Shown: positions 1 through 5,216 of the stretch, piece by piece
How positions within the stretch are numbered: position 1 is the stretch's first letter
Layout: every line of letters starts with the position of its first letter
DNA from: Treponema sp.
GTDB lineage: Bacteria > Spirochaetota > Spirochaetia > Treponematales > Breznakiellaceae
DNA length: 7,737 nt
NCBI GenBank assembly: GCA_031258505.1
Contig: JAIRMT010000108.1
Span: forward strand, 1 to 7,737
Direction: 5' to 3'
Translations under genes and position numbers: made by a program
The notes under the pieces: generated by a model
What the model was told of the DNA's origin: nothing
Databases searched by the model: none
What the model saw: the letters and a program-made list of their open reading frames with translations, nothing else

Positions 1-49
1 AAAAGTATCACCGCAAGGGCTGATAAAAATGTATTAGAGAGGGAAACAC

Positions 50-122
50 GCCGCTGTAGCTCAGTTGGTAGAGCAAAGGACTGAAAATCCTTGTGTCAAG
101 AGTTCAATTCTCTTTGGCGGCA
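50..122 (+). tRNA. tRNA-Phe (anticodon GAA)
   Basis: A complete 73-nt cloverleaf can be folded by eye. The acceptor arm pairs 50-56 with 115-121 (two G-U pairs at its inner end). The D arm is GCTC/GAGC at 59-62 and 71-74. The anticodon stem AAGGA/TCCTT (76-80, 88-92) encloses the loop CTGAAAA with GAA at 83-85. The T arm AAGAG/CTCTT (98-102, 110-114) carries the loop TTCAATT. The discriminator is A122 and the next bases are AAA, so CCA must be added after transcription. It decodes UUU and UUC. The 49 bases upstream are A-rich but I could not settle on a promoter, and no second tRNA is visible beside it. Confidence 0.96.
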
Positions 123-266
123 AAATAGGGTTGCAAAAGAAGTCACCGGGGGTTGAGAACTGCACAGGAGGATTTTTTGCCCGAATGCCGGGGGTACAGA
201 ATCCAAACATAGCAGCAATAGTTCCTCCTATATGTTCCTCCGGTTTTGGAACAAACACATTTATCC

Positions 267-342
267 TGGCAGTTTGTTGCGCTTCGCGCGTAAAACCCCA
301 AAAAATCGCCGATCAGGCGATTTTTTACCCTTCAAACTGCCA
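267..342. other. nested inverted repeat (10-bp outer stem)
   Basis: TGGCAGTTTG at 267-276 is the exact reverse complement of CAAACTGCCA at 333-342. The arms enclose a small hairpin GCGC-TTC-GCGC (279-289) and the terminator-like hairpin at 300-326. The whole could fold as a multi-branched RNA or as a DNA cruciform. It might be a structured RNA, a palindromic mobile repeat or a double terminator. The pairing is directly visible; the function is unknown. Confidence 0.6.
300..326. terminator. terminator-like hairpin, symmetrical
   Basis: A run of six A and TCGCC (300-310) pairs perfectly with GGCGA and a run of six T (316-326) around the loop GATCA. The 11-bp stem has a GC-rich top and an A/T base, so RNA from either strand would end in a U tract after the G-C pairs. 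This is the form of a bidirectional intrinsic terminator and could end tRNA-Phe transcription about 180 bases after the tRNA. It sits inside the larger inverted repeat at 267-342. Confidence 0.6.
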
Positions 343-376
343 AGTGGCGGCAGCCGCAAGGACGCCGGATAATCGA

Positions 377-406
377 GATTTTTGGGCCACTGGTGGCACA
401 AAAATC
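377..406. other. second A/T-based hairpin
   Basis: GATTTTTG (377-384) pairs with CAAAAATC (399-406). Inside, after one G/A mismatch, GCCAC (386-390) pairs with GTGGC (393-397). The design, a T/A-rich base with a GC top, echoes the hairpin at 300-326, although the sequence differs. No poly-T follows the plus-strand 3' arm, so it is not a standard terminator in that direction. Confidence 0.5.
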
Positions 407-438
407 AACAAGTGCAACAGGCTCCTAGGTCTCCACGC

Positions 439-467
439 TTTACCGAAGCCAAAAGTTTCATTATGTT
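439..467 (+). promoter_or_regulatory. weak sigma-70-type promoter candidate
   Basis: TTTACC (439-444) and TATGTT (462-467) are separated by 17 bases and each matches four of six consensus positions. It lies about 115 bases upstream of the gene starting at 581 and could drive it. Matches this weak occur by chance, so this is only a suggestion. Confidence 0.25.
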
Positions 468-580
468 ATGAACAGGGAGAAATTCTTAACCTGAAGGGTC
501 ATGGCGCTTTGCGTTTATGTCCGGTTTAGGGTAAAGGGCGATACCTTAGAGGTCGCCGATAGTTTTTACAGGAGGGGCTT

Positions 581-1216
581 ATGCCCACAGGCAAGACGAC
601 AACAAAAAAGACCGCGAAAACGGCTAAAGAGCCTGTTTTAAAAAAGGCCAAAAAGGTAACCTTGGATGATGTATGGGTAACAATAAAAGAGATTGGCGAG
701 GCGCACAAAGAGACCGAGGCCGCCATCAAAGAGACCCAGAAAGTCCATGCGGAGACCGAGGCCGCCCTTAAAGAGACCCAGCGGATAGTCGGCGACTTGG
801 GCAACAAGTTTGGCGATGAGGCCGAACACACGCTGGTTCCCGGTTTACTGGACAAGTTCGAACAATTCGGCTTTAGTTTTGGAGTGATTAGCCGTAACCG
901 GAAAATAAACGACAATGAGCATGATATACATGCTGAAATAGACGCTTTTCTGGAAAACGGTACGCAAACGATGGCCGTCGAGGTAAAGGCGAAACTCCAG
1001 AAGGCTGATGTGGACAACCACGTCAGGCGCATGGAAAAGCTGCACAGACACGCGGATTTACACGGCGACAAGCGGGAGTATTTCGGGGCAATGGCCGCCA
1101 CGGTTGTATCTGATAGGGAAAGGGACTATGCGCTTGAAAACGGCTTTTACGTCATAGAGCCTTCGGGGGAAGACGTAAAGGTAACACAGCCGACCCCCAA
1201 TCCCAAGGTTTGGTAG
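581..1216 (+). CDS. coiled-coil protein with PD-(D/E)XK nuclease-like domain
   Basis: A 211-residue protein of unproven function. Residues 1-26 are Lys/Thr-rich and probably a flexible basic tail. Residues about 28-78 form a helical, heptad-patterned segment with a 14-residue internal repeat (KETEAAIKETQ, then AETEAALKETQ), as expected for a short coiled coil. The rest resembles the restriction-endonuclease-like fold: a conserved-looking acidic helix near E80-E82, then E119-I-D121 in a strand, ten-odd residues, and E134-V-K136. This D...ExK spacing is the family's metal-binding signature. Small proteins with this layout (DUF3782-like, recalled, not searched) recur in spirochaetes, cyanobacteria and archaea, mostly uncharacterised. 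The ATG follows AGGAGG (570-575) by five bases. It has no operon partner. DNA cleavage is plausible because the residues are present, but activity and target are unknown. Confidence 0.85.
   Translation: MPTGKTTTKKTAKTAKEPVLKKAKKVTLDDVWVTIKEIGEAHKETEAAIKETQKVHAETEAALKETQRIVGDLGNKFGDEAEHTLVPGLLDKFEQFGFSFGVISRNRKINDNEHDIHAEIDAFLENGTQTMAVEVKAKLQKADVDNHVRRMEKLHRHADLHGDKREYFGAMAATVVSDRERDYALENGFYVIEPSGEDVKVTQPTPNPKVW
710..781 (+). repeat. 42-bp intragenic tandem duplication
   Basis: GAGACCGAGGCCGCC at 710-724 recurs exactly at 752-766, and the following bases also match closely (AAAGAGACCCAG in both copies). The period is 42 bases, that is 14 residues or two heptads, so the duplication lengthens the predicted coiled coil of the nuclease-like protein without disturbing its register. 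The first copy is full length and only about 30 bases of the second stay clearly similar. Confidence 0.8.
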
Positions 1217-1303
1217 CCCTGTATTGGGCGCGCCTTGTCTTTCAGAGCGAATGTATATGTTGCAAGAACAAGCTGCCTTTACCTCTCCGATAGCCCAGCT
1301 AGG

Positions 1304-1332
1304 TTGACGTGAATAGCTTTGATAGCTATCGT
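1304..1332 (+). promoter_or_regulatory. candidate promoter for the oxidoreductase gene
   Basis: TTGACG (1304-1309) matches five of six -35 positions, and TATCGT stands 17 bases downstream at 1327-1332. The palindrome GATAGCTATC (1321-1330) overlaps the -10 position, and ATAGCT is also found at 1313-1318 as a direct repeat, so a repressor site is possible. A transcript would have a leader of about 50 bases before the ATG at 1392. Confidence 0.45.
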
Positions 1333-1391
1333 ACTTGCGCGGACTTTTCTTTTGGCTAGTCTGCGTAACTTGATTTTAAGGAGTTTTAAAC

Positions 1392-2558
1392 ATGCTTTCA
1401 GTAGCCATTATTGGTACGGGTAACATCTCACGTATGCACATTGAGGCGTATAAGGCTTTCCCTGAACGATGCAAGATCTCCCATCTGGTGGACATCTTCC
1501 CGGAAAAAGCAGAGCAGAAGCGGGTAGACTGCAAGCTTGATGCAAAGGTCTTTAGTTCTCACAAGGACATCTTAGACGATCCTTCCATCGATCTGGTGAG
1601 TGTCTGTACTCCGCCCTATTGCCATGCAGAAATCGCCATTGACTTCCTCAATGCGGGAAAAAACGTCATCGTGGAAAAGCCTATGGCTGCCTCTCTTGAA
1701 GAGTGCGACGCCATAATCGCGGCTGCTCAAAACGCGGCGGCCAAGTATGGCACGGTTTTCTCCTCTATTGCCCAAAACCGCTTCCGCGACCCTATCTTCA
1801 ACCTCAAGCGCACCCTTGACTCTGGTAAGATCGGCAAGGTCGTACACGCTCAGTTCGATTCGCACTGGTGGCGCGGTCATCCCTACTACGACCTGTGGTG
1901 GCGCGGGACTTGGGAAAAAGAGGGCGGCGGCTGTACCCTTAACCACGCGGTTCATCATATTGATATGCTCGGCTGGATGCTGGGGCTGCCGCAGAAGGTG
2001 AGCGCCATGTTAAGCAACGCCTCCCACGACAACGCCGAGGTTGAGGACATATCGGTCGCGGTGATGCAATACGGCGGTGGCGCGCTGGCGCAGGTAACCA
2101 GCTCGGTTATTCACCACGGCGAGGAACAGCAGATTATTTTTCAGGGGGAACATGCGCGCATCTCAGCGCCGTGGAAGGTCTACGCCTCAACGTCCCGGCC
2201 CAATGGCTTTCCAGAGGAGAACATCGCCCTTGAGCAGGAACTCACAGCCTATTACGAGAGCCTGCCGAAGCTGACGTATAGCGGCCATACCGGCCAGATC
2301 GACAATGTGCTGACCGCCATTGAGACCCACGGCGAGCCACTCATCAAGGGTGAAGACGGCAGGCGCACGATTGAACTCATCACAGCTATCTATAAGGCCG
2401 GCACGGAAGGCCGCGCTGTTGACCTGCCCATAGTCCGCGACGACCCGTTCTACACCGTTGCCGGCATTATGGAACGAGCGCCTCACTTTTTCACGAAGTC
2501 AGCGTCGGTGGAGTCGCTGGATGGTAAGATTACGGTGGGGAGTGACTACAAAAAATAG
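1392..2558 (+). CDS. Gfo/Idh/MocA-family oxidoreductase
   Basis: A 388-residue NAD(P)-dependent dehydrogenase of the glucose-fructose oxidoreductase / inositol dehydrogenase / MocA family, which typically oxidises or epimerises sugars and cyclitols in the cytoplasm. The N-terminal Rossmann fold starts VAIIGTGNIS (dinucleotide loop G8-x-G10-x-x-S13), followed by V33-D34 at the end of the second strand, CTPPYCHAE (72-80) and the hallmark EKP (95-97, K96 being the usual catalytic lysine). The C-terminal domain has GGGCTLNHAVHHID (178-191). Here H188 fits the usual catalytic histidine, but Asn184 stands where many members have Asp. An aromatic stretch (HWWRGHPYYDLWWRG, 158-172) may line the substrate pocket. 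Length is normal. AAGGAG (1378-1383) lies eight bases before the ATG. It is flanked by non-metabolic genes, so the substrate cannot be read from context. Confidence 0.93.
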   Translation: MLSVAIIGTGNISRMHIEAYKAFPERCKISHLVDIFPEKAEQKRVDCKLDAKVFSSHKDILDDPSIDLVSVCTPPYCHAEIAIDFLNAGKNVIVEKPMAASLEECDAIIAAAQNAAAKYGTVFSSIAQNRFRDPIFNLKRTLDSGKIGKVVHAQFDSHWWRGHPYYDLWWRGTWEKEGGGCTLNHAVHHIDMLGWMLGLPQKVSAMLSNASHDNAEVEDISVAVMQYGGGALAQVTSSVIHHGEEQQIIFQGEHARISAPWKVYASTSRPNGFPEENIALEQELTAYYESLPKLTYSGHTGQIDNVLTAIETHGEPLIKGEDGRRTIELITAIYKAGTEGRAVDLPIVRDDPFYTVAGIMERAPHFFTKSASVESLDGKITVGSDYKK

Positions 2559-2565
2559 GAAGCAA

Positions 2566-2609
2566 CTCACACGGAGGCGTAAGCTCTTAGTCCCGCGCTG
2601 CTGTGTGAG
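2566..2609. terminator. possible bidirectional terminator (7-bp stem, long loop)
   Basis: CTCACAC (2566-2572) pairs with GTGTGAG (2603-2609) around a 30-base loop. On the plus strand CATTTT follows the stem. On the minus strand a T6 run follows after about 11 bases, at the end of the oxidoreductase gene. It lies between that gene and the oncoming tRNA genes, where a shared terminator is expected. The long loop makes the call weak. Confidence 0.3.
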
Positions 2610-2626
2610 CATTTTGACATTGATGA

Positions 2627-2698
2627 TAGCCCCTAGGGGAGTCGAACCCCTGTTTTAAGATTGAGAATCTCATGTCCTAACCATTAGACGAAGGGGCC
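2627..2698 (-). tRNA. tRNA-Glu (anticodon CTC)
   Basis: Read on the minus strand, 72 nt fold as a cloverleaf: acceptor GGCCCCT with AGGGGCT (a G-U first pair), D arm GTCT/GGAC, anticodon stem TGAGA/TCTTA with the loop TTCTCAA (anticodon CTC), and T arm AGGGG/CCCCT with the loop TTCGACT. The discriminator is A and CCA is not encoded. The body closely resembles bacterial tRNA-Glu (GTCCCCTTCGTCTA-type start in E. coli). It decodes GAG; a second tRNA-Glu reading GAA should exist elsewhere. It follows tRNA-Gln by 31 bases and is probably co-transcribed with it. Confidence 0.95.
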
Positions 2699-2729
2699 GG
2701 ATAGCGATTACCAAAACAGTCTACGACTT

Positions 2730-2800
2730 TTCCCCAGGGAGGATTTGAACCCCCACAAGCAGATCCAGAGTCTGCGGTGCTACCATTACACAACCGGGGA
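2730..2800 (-). tRNA. tRNA-Gln (anticodon CTG)
   Basis: On the minus strand, 71 nt fold as a cloverleaf: acceptor TCCCCGG with CTGGGGA, D arm GTGT/GCAC, anticodon stem GCAGA/TCTGC with the loop CTCTGGA (anticodon CTG), and T arm GGGGG/CCTCC with the loop TTCAAAT. The discriminator is A with no encoded CCA. It decodes CAG. It is the first gene after the leftward promoter at 2823-2851 and is followed by tRNA-Glu. In bacteria that lack a glutaminyl-tRNA synthetase, tRNA-Gln is first charged with Glu, but nothing here shows which route is used. Confidence 0.95.
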
Positions 2801-2822
2801 ATAAAGACGCTGTGATAAAAAG

Positions 2823-2851
2823 AATTTATCACCTTAAAAATAAAATGTCAA
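2823..2851 (-). promoter_or_regulatory. promoter of the tRNA-Gln/tRNA-Glu operon
   Basis: On the minus strand a perfect TTGACA (2846-2851) is followed after 17 bases by TGA-TAAATT, with the -10 at 2823-2828 and an extended TG just before it. An A/T-rich stretch directly upstream of the -35 (about 2857-2875) could act as an UP element, as is common for stable-RNA promoters. The start would fall about 15 bases before tRNA-Gln. Confidence 0.75.
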
Positions 2852-2903
2852 GAGGGTTTACAAATTTTTTTGAAGAATCCCTCTGTTGTTCTGGTCAAGT
2901 GTA

Positions 2904-2932
2904 TTGACACATTGCGTATTTGGTGCTTTATT
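2904..2932 (+). promoter_or_regulatory. candidate rho promoter
   Basis: A perfect TTGACA (2904-2909) is followed after 17 bases by TTTATT (2927-2932, four of six). The overlapping TTATAA (2930-2935) gives an alternative -10 with 20-base spacing. It points right and would give rho a leader of about 155 bases. It is divergent from the tRNA promoter; the two -35 boxes lie 52 bases apart. Confidence 0.6.
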
Positions 2933-2940
2933 ATAACAAG

Positions 2941-2968
2941 ATATGAAAACCTATAGGCTATTTCATAT
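2941..2968 (+). promoter_or_regulatory. hairpin at the start of the rho leader
   Basis: ATATGAAA (2941-2948) pairs with TTTCATAT (2961-2968). The loop contains the palindrome CCTATAGG (2950-2957). In RNA this would be a stem at the 5' end of the rho leader, perhaps protecting it or acting in autoregulation; as DNA it could be an operator. The stem is A/T-rich and weak. Confidence 0.35.
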
Positions 2969-3097
2969 CGGTAAAATTTATCCATAACAACTTACGGAAA
3001 TCCACAGATAGACAGGGAACGATCACGTTTAATATTGGTTTAACATTGTTTCTCTTCTTCTCGCGCAAATAAATATCGATAAGATAGGTGGTTACTA

Positions 3098-4903
3098 ATG
3101 GCAGTAGCAAAAAGAATCCGAAAATCCGTGATGACGGAACATGAGGAATTACCGGACTTTGAACAGCCAGAGGCTCCGATAGGCGAGAGTGCTCTTGCAG
3201 TAGAGGCTCTCGACTCGGTGGACCAAGGGTCCGCGTTTCAAAGTGAAACTTGGAATGAAGCGCCGCTTCGGGAAACGCCGCCCCCACTGGCGGAATCAGG
3301 GCGAGAAAGCGAGCCGGAGGAAGAAAAGCCCAGCGGGAAAACAATTGTGGTGCGAGCCAAAGGCCGCCGCACCATGCCACCGCGTGAAAACCGGCGCTGG
3401 GAATCATTCGAAAACAACGGCAATGGTCATGGCGACAGTTTTGCCGCTGACGCGCCGTATCAAGGGTCAGGAGTACCGCGAGGACGACCCCGTGAACGCG
3501 CTCCGGCTAACTTGGCGTCAGCTTCTGAGCCGACTTCGATCCAGCCTCTACCTCCTTTGCCCAAACTCCCGTCTATGCCGGATATCTACGGCAAACCTGA
3601 GCCAAGAGACCCAGATAACAGCAAACCTCGGCTCTGTATCAACGAGCTTATCCGTATCAGCATGATAGACCTTCGGGAACTGGCCACTTTTTACAATATC
3701 TCCCACGAAGACCTCGTTGCCCTCAAAAAACAGGACATTATCTTCTCGATACTCAAGGCGCATACCGAGCGAGGGGGCATCATCTATGCTTACGGTTCGC
3801 TGGAAATCCTGCCCGACGGCTATGGCTTTTTACGCAGCCCGCAGAATTCTTACCTCCCTGGACCAGATGACATCTACATCAGTCCCAGCCAGATTCGCCT
3901 GTTCGCGCTCAAAACCGGGGACACGGTTTATGGACAGATTCGCAGTCCCAAAGAAGGGGAGCGTTTCTTCGCCATGCTCCGCGTCGAAACCGTCAACTAT
4001 GACGACACATCCATAGCCCAGAACCGCGTTCCCTTTGATAACCTCACGCCCCTCTACCCGGATGAAAAGCTCGACCTTGAAACCGTAACCGAGGATGTTT
4101 CAGCCCGGATCATTAACCTCTTCTGTCCCATTGGGAAAGGTCAACGCGCCATCATTGTCGCCCCGCCCCGTACCGGTAAGACTATCATGATGCAGAGGAT
4201 CGCCAATGCTATTACCAAGAATCACCCAGAGGTCTACCTCATCGTGCTTCTCATTGATGAGCGGCCTGAAGAAGTAACCGACATGGAACGCACGGTACGC
4301 GCAGAGGTTATCTCCTCAACCTTTGACGAGCAGGCATCCCGCCATGTGCAGGTGGCCGAGATGGTTATGGAAAAGGCTAAACGCCTGGTGGAGCATAAGA
4401 AAGACGTAGTAGTCCTCCTGGATTCGATCACCCGTTTGGCGCGCGCCTATAATCAGACCGTTCCCACATCCGGCAAAATTCTCTCAGGCGGTGTGGATTC
4501 CAACGCCCTGCACCGTCCCAAGCGCTTCTTTGGCGCAGCGCGGAACATTGAGGAAGGCGGCAGTCTCACCATCATCTCTACAGCCCTCATTGAGACTGGC
4601 AGCCGTATGGACGACGTGATCTTCGAGGAGTTCAAAGGTACAGGCAATATGGAGATCAACCTTGACCGCCGTATCGCAGACCGCAGACTCTTTCCAGCTA
4701 TCAACATCAAGAAGTCTGGTACGCGGAAAGAGGAACTCCTGCTCTCCGATGAGGAGCTTCAGAAAATGTGGATTCTGCGTAAGGTCATAAACCCTATGGA
4801 CGACCTTGAGATCATGGAGCTTTTGATTGACAAGATGAAGAAAAGCAAGAATAATGAAGCATTTCTTAAATCAATGAATACTGGTGTCGCCAGTATTGAT
4901 TAA
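3098..4903 (+). CDS. rho: transcription termination factor Rho with long N-terminal extension
   Basis: Rho is a hexameric RNA-dependent ATPase that loads on untranslated RNA and dislodges RNA polymerase. From residue about 180 the protein follows the family: Rho N-terminal helical domain (180-225, with LRELATFYNI and KKQDIIFSILKAH), OB-fold RNA-binding domain (about 227-300, RNP-like DGYGFLR at 240-246), and the RecA-like motor. The motor has Walker A APPRTGKT (355-362), the DERPEEV segment with E388-R389, Walker B ending in D442, Q-loop GKILSGGVD (459-467), GTGNMEI and the arginine-finger region near R524. Residues 1-178 are extra: acidic and Pro-rich, then Arg-rich and Asn/Gly patches, with no recognisable fold and probably disordered. 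E. coli Rho has 419 residues. AGGTGG (3086-3091) stands six bases before the ATG. It is followed by rpmE. The ATPase residues look intact. Confidence 0.98.
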   Translation: MAVAKRIRKSVMTEHEELPDFEQPEAPIGESALAVEALDSVDQGSAFQSETWNEAPLRETPPPLAESGRESEPEEEKPSGKTIVVRAKGRRTMPPRENRRWESFENNGNGHGDSFAADAPYQGSGVPRGRPRERAPANLASASEPTSIQPLPPLPKLPSMPDIYGKPEPRDPDNSKPRLCINELIRISMIDLRELATFYNISHEDLVALKKQDIIFSILKAHTERGGIIYAYGSLEILPDGYGFLRSPQNSYLPGPDDIYISPSQIRLFALKTGDTVYGQIRSPKEGERFFAMLRVETVNYDDTSIAQNRVPFDNLTPLYPDEKLDLETVTEDVSARIINLFCPIGKGQRAIIVAPPRTGKTIMMQRIANAITKNHPEVYLIVLLIDERPEEVTDMERTVRAEVISSTFDEQASRHVQVAEMVMEKAKRLVEHKKDVVVLLDSITRLARAYNQTVPTSGKILSGGVDSNALHRPKRFFGAARNIEEGGSLTIISTALIETGSRMDDVIFEEFKGTGNMEINLDRRIADRRLFPAINIKKSGTRKEELLLSDEELQKMWILRKVINPMDDLEIMELLIDKMKKSKNNEAFLKSMNTGVASID

Positions 4904-4931
4904 ACTACGCGCGCGGCCAGCGCCGGCGCGT
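4877..4931 (+). promoter_or_regulatory. two tandem hairpins at the rho-rpmE junction
   Basis: The first hairpin pairs AATACTGG (4877-4884) with CCAGTATT (4890-4897) around TGTCG, inside the last codons of rho. The second pairs ACGCGC (4907-4912) with GCGCGT (4926-4931) and continues inwards with CGGC/GCCG around CAGC, with one bulged G. The second ends six bases before the AGGAGG of rpmE (4938-4943). No U tract follows either one, so they are not classical terminators. They may block ribosome run-through, set mRNA stability, or form an L31-binding control site; leader RNAs of rpmE that bind L31 are known in other bacteria. Confidence 0.55.
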
Positions 4932-4949
4932 CAAAACAGGAGGCTATGC

Positions 4950-5153
4950 GTGAAGGATAAAATCCACCCGAAATACGAGGTAACCAAGATAACCTGCGCT
5001 TGCGGTAACGTGATTGAAACCCGCTCAACTGTCAAGGATATTAAGGTTGAAATTTGCTCTGCCTGTCACCCTTTCTTTACGGGTAAGCAGAAGCTTGTGG
5101 ATACAGCGGGACGTATTGAACGGTTCCGCAGAAAGTACAACATCAAGGACTAG
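4950..5153 (+). CDS. rpmE: 50S ribosomal protein L31, zinc-binding type
   Basis: A 67-residue protein of the large ribosomal subunit, where L31 bridges the two subunits near the central protuberance. The start is the GTG at 4950, six bases after AGGAGG (4938-4943); the sequence then begins MKDKIHPKYE, the family's standard start. A longer frame from 4884 overlaps the end of rho and adds unrelated residues. Four cysteines, C16-A-C18 and C36-S-A-C39, form the zinc site of the C+ type, and CHPFFTGKQ and GRIERF(R)RKY are hallmark segments. The organism may also carry a cysteine-free paralogue for zinc shortage, not seen here. It lies 46 bases after rho and is probably co-transcribed; I recall the same order in T. 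pallidum. An out-of-frame ATG at 4946 opens a four-codon frame across the start. Confidence 0.97.
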   Translation: MKDKIHPKYEVTKITCACGNVIETRSTVKDIKVEICSACHPFFTGKQKLVDTAGRIERFRRKYNIKD

Positions 5154-5163
5154 GAACCACACG

Positions 5164-5195
5164 GCAATAGCCTGACCCAATGGTCAGGCTATTGC
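5164..5195. terminator. perfect 14-bp hairpin between convergent genes
   Basis: GCAATAGCCTGACC (5164-5177) pairs without error with GGTCAGGCTATTGC (5182-5195) around CAAT. It lies 10 bases after the rpmE stop and 21 bases before the end of the leftward operon, so it can serve both. Neither side has a U tract, which is unlike a textbook intrinsic terminator. It may act as an mRNA 3'-end stabiliser, as the end point for Rho-dependent termination, or as a U-tract-independent terminator. Confidence 0.7.
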
Positions 5196-5216
5196 ATTAT
5201 GTACTTGAGTGGGGTA

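Larger units (their letters stand above)
123..580. other. gene-poor, hairpin-rich intergenic region
   Basis: These 458 bases separate tRNA-Phe from the nuclease-like gene. One plus-strand frame is open across them, but it begins inside the tRNA, has no ribosome binding site and resembles nothing I know, so I do not call a gene. The stretch holds a short direct repeat (CCGGGGGT, three bases, GAA, at 146-159 and 188-201), several inverted repeats between 233 and 406 that are listed separately, a weak promoter candidate at 439-467 and the ribosome binding site of the next gene at 570-575. Confidence 0.6.

Noticed and set aside
61..529. Open frames on both strands across tRNA-Phe and the following spacer
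   Set aside because: They run through the tRNA gene, lack ribosome binding sites and show no family resemblance; the spacer is better explained by inverted repeats.
50..580. Genomic island integrated at tRNA-Phe
   Set aside because: No integrase gene and no copy of the tRNA 3' end was found downstream in the window.
2978..2986. DnaA-box-like TTATCCATA in the rho leader
   Set aside because: One mismatch to the consensus, a single site with no cluster, and no dnaA or dnaN nearby, so no origin is claimed.
2958..3407. Minus-strand frame opposite the rho 5' end
   Set aside because: It mirrors the rho extension, has no recognisable product and overlaps the rho leader and start.
4884..4949. Longer L31 start overlapping the end of rho
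   Set aside because: The added residues are unlike L31, and AGGAGG is correctly spaced for the GTG at 4950, where the conserved sequence begins.
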